Shown one piece after another: positions 5,695-6,629 of a stretch of 6,629 bases of DNA. Below the pieces are notes generated by a model. The model saw only the letters and a program-made list of their open reading frames with translations. It made no database searches and had not been told where the DNA came from. The stretch covers positions 1 to 6,629 of the forward strand of contig PDSN01000034.1 of the NCBI GenBank assembly GCA_002748505.1. Direction: 5' to 3'. The DNA comes from Gammaproteobacteria bacterium. GTDB taxonomy: Bacteria; Pseudomonadota; Gammaproteobacteria; Pseudomonadales; Halieaceae. The translations under genes were made by a program, and so were the position numbers. Position 1 is the first letter of the stretch; the number at the start of each line of letters is the position of its first letter.

Positions 5695-6132
5695 TCACTG
5701 CCCAAGGTTTTTTACCACCCAAAAATGCGGCCCCACCGCGGACACCTCGAAACGCTCACCCACTACTTGATAGCCCGCCTGTTGATAAAAACCCAGAGCC
5801 GACTCGCGGGCATTGGCCCACAAATAGGCCCCACCCGCTGCGCGCGCCGCCTGTTCAGCTTCCGCTAACAGAGATACACCCAGCCCCCTGCCCCGGGCAG
5901 ATTCAACAGTCGCCATTCCGCGCAGCTGCCAACCACTACCTGTTGCCACAGCAGCGTTGCTCACCTTGTACAAACTGGCAATCGCGCACAGCTCGTCCTC
6001 TACAAACGCGCCTAAATGCAGTGTGGTAGAGTCACCGTCGCCCGCAAAAGCACAGTCTTCAAGGTCGTAGCCAGGGCGCAGAACATCACGGCGAACAGGA
6101 TAAGTCTGCTGCGCAGAAATCGGCCGGATCAT
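5695..6132 (-). CDS. GNAT-family N-acetyltransferase
   Basis: This 145-residue protein has the small, single-domain layout of GNAT acetyltransferases, which move an acetyl group from acetyl-CoA to an amine. The acetyl-CoA loop (motif A) is seen in QLRGMATVESARGRGLG (69-85), with RGRGLG as the Q/R-x-x-G-x-G/A element. Motif B follows as ANARESALGFYQQAGYQVVGE (about 106-126). The N-terminus IRPISAQQTYPVRRDVLRPG (2-20) fits a common bacterial GNAT subgroup whose substrate is unknown. It is probably cytosolic. The ATG overlaps the stop of the membrane-protein gene upstream by ATGA (6129-6132). A 43-base gap, or an 11-base overlap if the TTG is used, leads to DUF501. The substrate cannot be inferred from the sequence or its neighbours. 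Confidence 0.9.
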   Translation of the reverse strand: MIRPISAQQTYPVRRDVLRPGYDLEDCAFAGDGDSTTLHLGAFVEDELCAIASLYKVSNAAVATGSGWQLRGMATVESARGRGLGVSLLAEAEQAARAAGGAYLWANARESALGFYQQAGYQVVGERFEVSAVGPHFWVVKNLGQ

Positions 6133-6629
6133 ACGAGGGGCTCGTCATCGCCTCCTGTACTACTGGCAACAGCCTCTGGCTCCGGGTTGACCAGAAAAAT
6201 GTCGCGATAAGCAACATACGTCGACATCACACTCATCGGAATGAGTACCAGCCAACCCAGTCCAAGGGGAATGGAGGCCAACACCGCAAAAAGAATAAAC
6301 AGCAAACCATAAACCATCATCGGCAGGATATTATCCAGGCAGCCCGCTAAACTCATTTTTATCGCGCGTACCACATCCACCTCGGGATGCAACACCAGCA
6401 ACACCGGCGAAAACCAGAACGCCATCATCATTGCCGCAGAGATGGCGATACACGCCAGGACCACGGGTATAATCATCATACTGCCCCCGGCGATTGCCAA
6501 CACACCCATCGTGCCCGCAAAAAACATCACGGCTACGCCAATGACTACACACAGCAAAGACAGACCGGCAATGGCTCCAGGTCGACGACTAAACCCTTCA
6601 ATCAGATAAGCCACTTTCATGGCACCACC
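6129..6629 (-). CDS. BPSS1780-type integral membrane protein, 5' end outside the window
   Basis: The frame is open to the window edge and gives at least 166 residues. A Met at 6620 is possible as a start, but members of the BPSS1780 family, as I recall them, are clearly longer, with extra membrane segments before this point, so I read this as the C-terminal part. Hydrophobic stretches lie at about 16-37, 40-75 and 100-132 counted from that Met. The family-like part is FWFSPVLLVLHPEVD, then RAIKMSLAGCLDNILPMMVYG and IPLGLGWLVLIPMSVMSTYVAYRDIF. The tail is short, acidic and hydrophilic, probably cytoplasmic. It sits in the inner membrane; no function is established. The stop overlaps the GNAT start by ATGA, indicating one operon. 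Confidence 0.8.
   Translation of the reverse strand, partial: GGAMKVAYLIEGFSRRPGAIAGLSLLCVVIGVAVMFFAGTMGVLAIAGGSMMIIPVVLACIAISAAMMMAFWFSPVLLVLHPEVDVVRAIKMSLAGCLDNILPMMVYGLLFILFAVLASIPLGLGWLVLIPMSVMSTYVAYRDIFLVNPEPEAVASSTGGDDEPLV

Noticed and set aside
5325..6029. Plus-strand open frame of 234 codons
   Set aside because: It is antisense to the DUF501 and GNAT genes, is proline/arginine/histidine-rich like a shadow frame, and has no domain motif.

Overview
The window looks like chromosomal DNA of a gammaproteobacterium. It has moderate GC, tight ATGA/TGATG gene overlaps, and proteobacterial-type YigZ, DUF501 and BPSS1780-like proteins. A free-living marine or soil lineage such as the Cellvibrionales is a guess I cannot confirm. 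No mobile element, CRISPR array, tRNA or rRNA is visible. The two gene blocks converge on a short spacer.

Plus-strand block, 1-3923: five genes in one translationally coupled run. They are the 3' end of pxpB (5-oxoprolinase subunit B), complete pxpC (subunit C), a stand-alone DUF4392 protein (the D-glutamate cyclase domain), a D-amino-acid transaminase (dat) and an alanine racemase (alr). Each junction is an ATGA or TGATG overlap, so the genes are very probably co-transcribed. Together they link D-alanine, D-glutamate and 5-oxoproline: Alr interconverts L- and D-alanine, Dat moves the amino group between D-alanine and D-glutamate, the DUF4392 protein would cyclise D-glutamate to 5-oxo-D-proline, and PxpB/PxpC (with PxpA, presumably upstream of the window) open 5-oxoproline with ATP. 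I infer a D-amino-acid / pyroglutamate salvage pathway, possibly for peptidoglycan-derived D-Glu and D-Ala. The known L-preference of 5-oxoprolinase leaves a stereochemical gap. This operon is the most interesting object in the window.

Minus-strand block, 6629 down to 4562: a BPSS1780-type integral membrane protein (5' end outside the window), a GNAT acetyltransferase, a DUF501 protein and a YigZ/IMPACT-family protein. These are closely spaced or overlapping and probably form one housekeeping-type operon. The YigZ start is trimmed to an internal Met, and the DUF501 start is best placed at an internal GTG with a strong Shine-Dalgarno sequence.

Between the blocks lies 4261-4561, an AT-rich spacer with short palindromes and no convincing gene. 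It is followed on the minus strand by a small gene (3958-4260) for an exported protein of 100 residues with four cysteines. Its Shine-Dalgarno sequence could pair with a sequence just upstream in its own leader. That gene ends only 34 bases from the end of alr, in convergent orientation.
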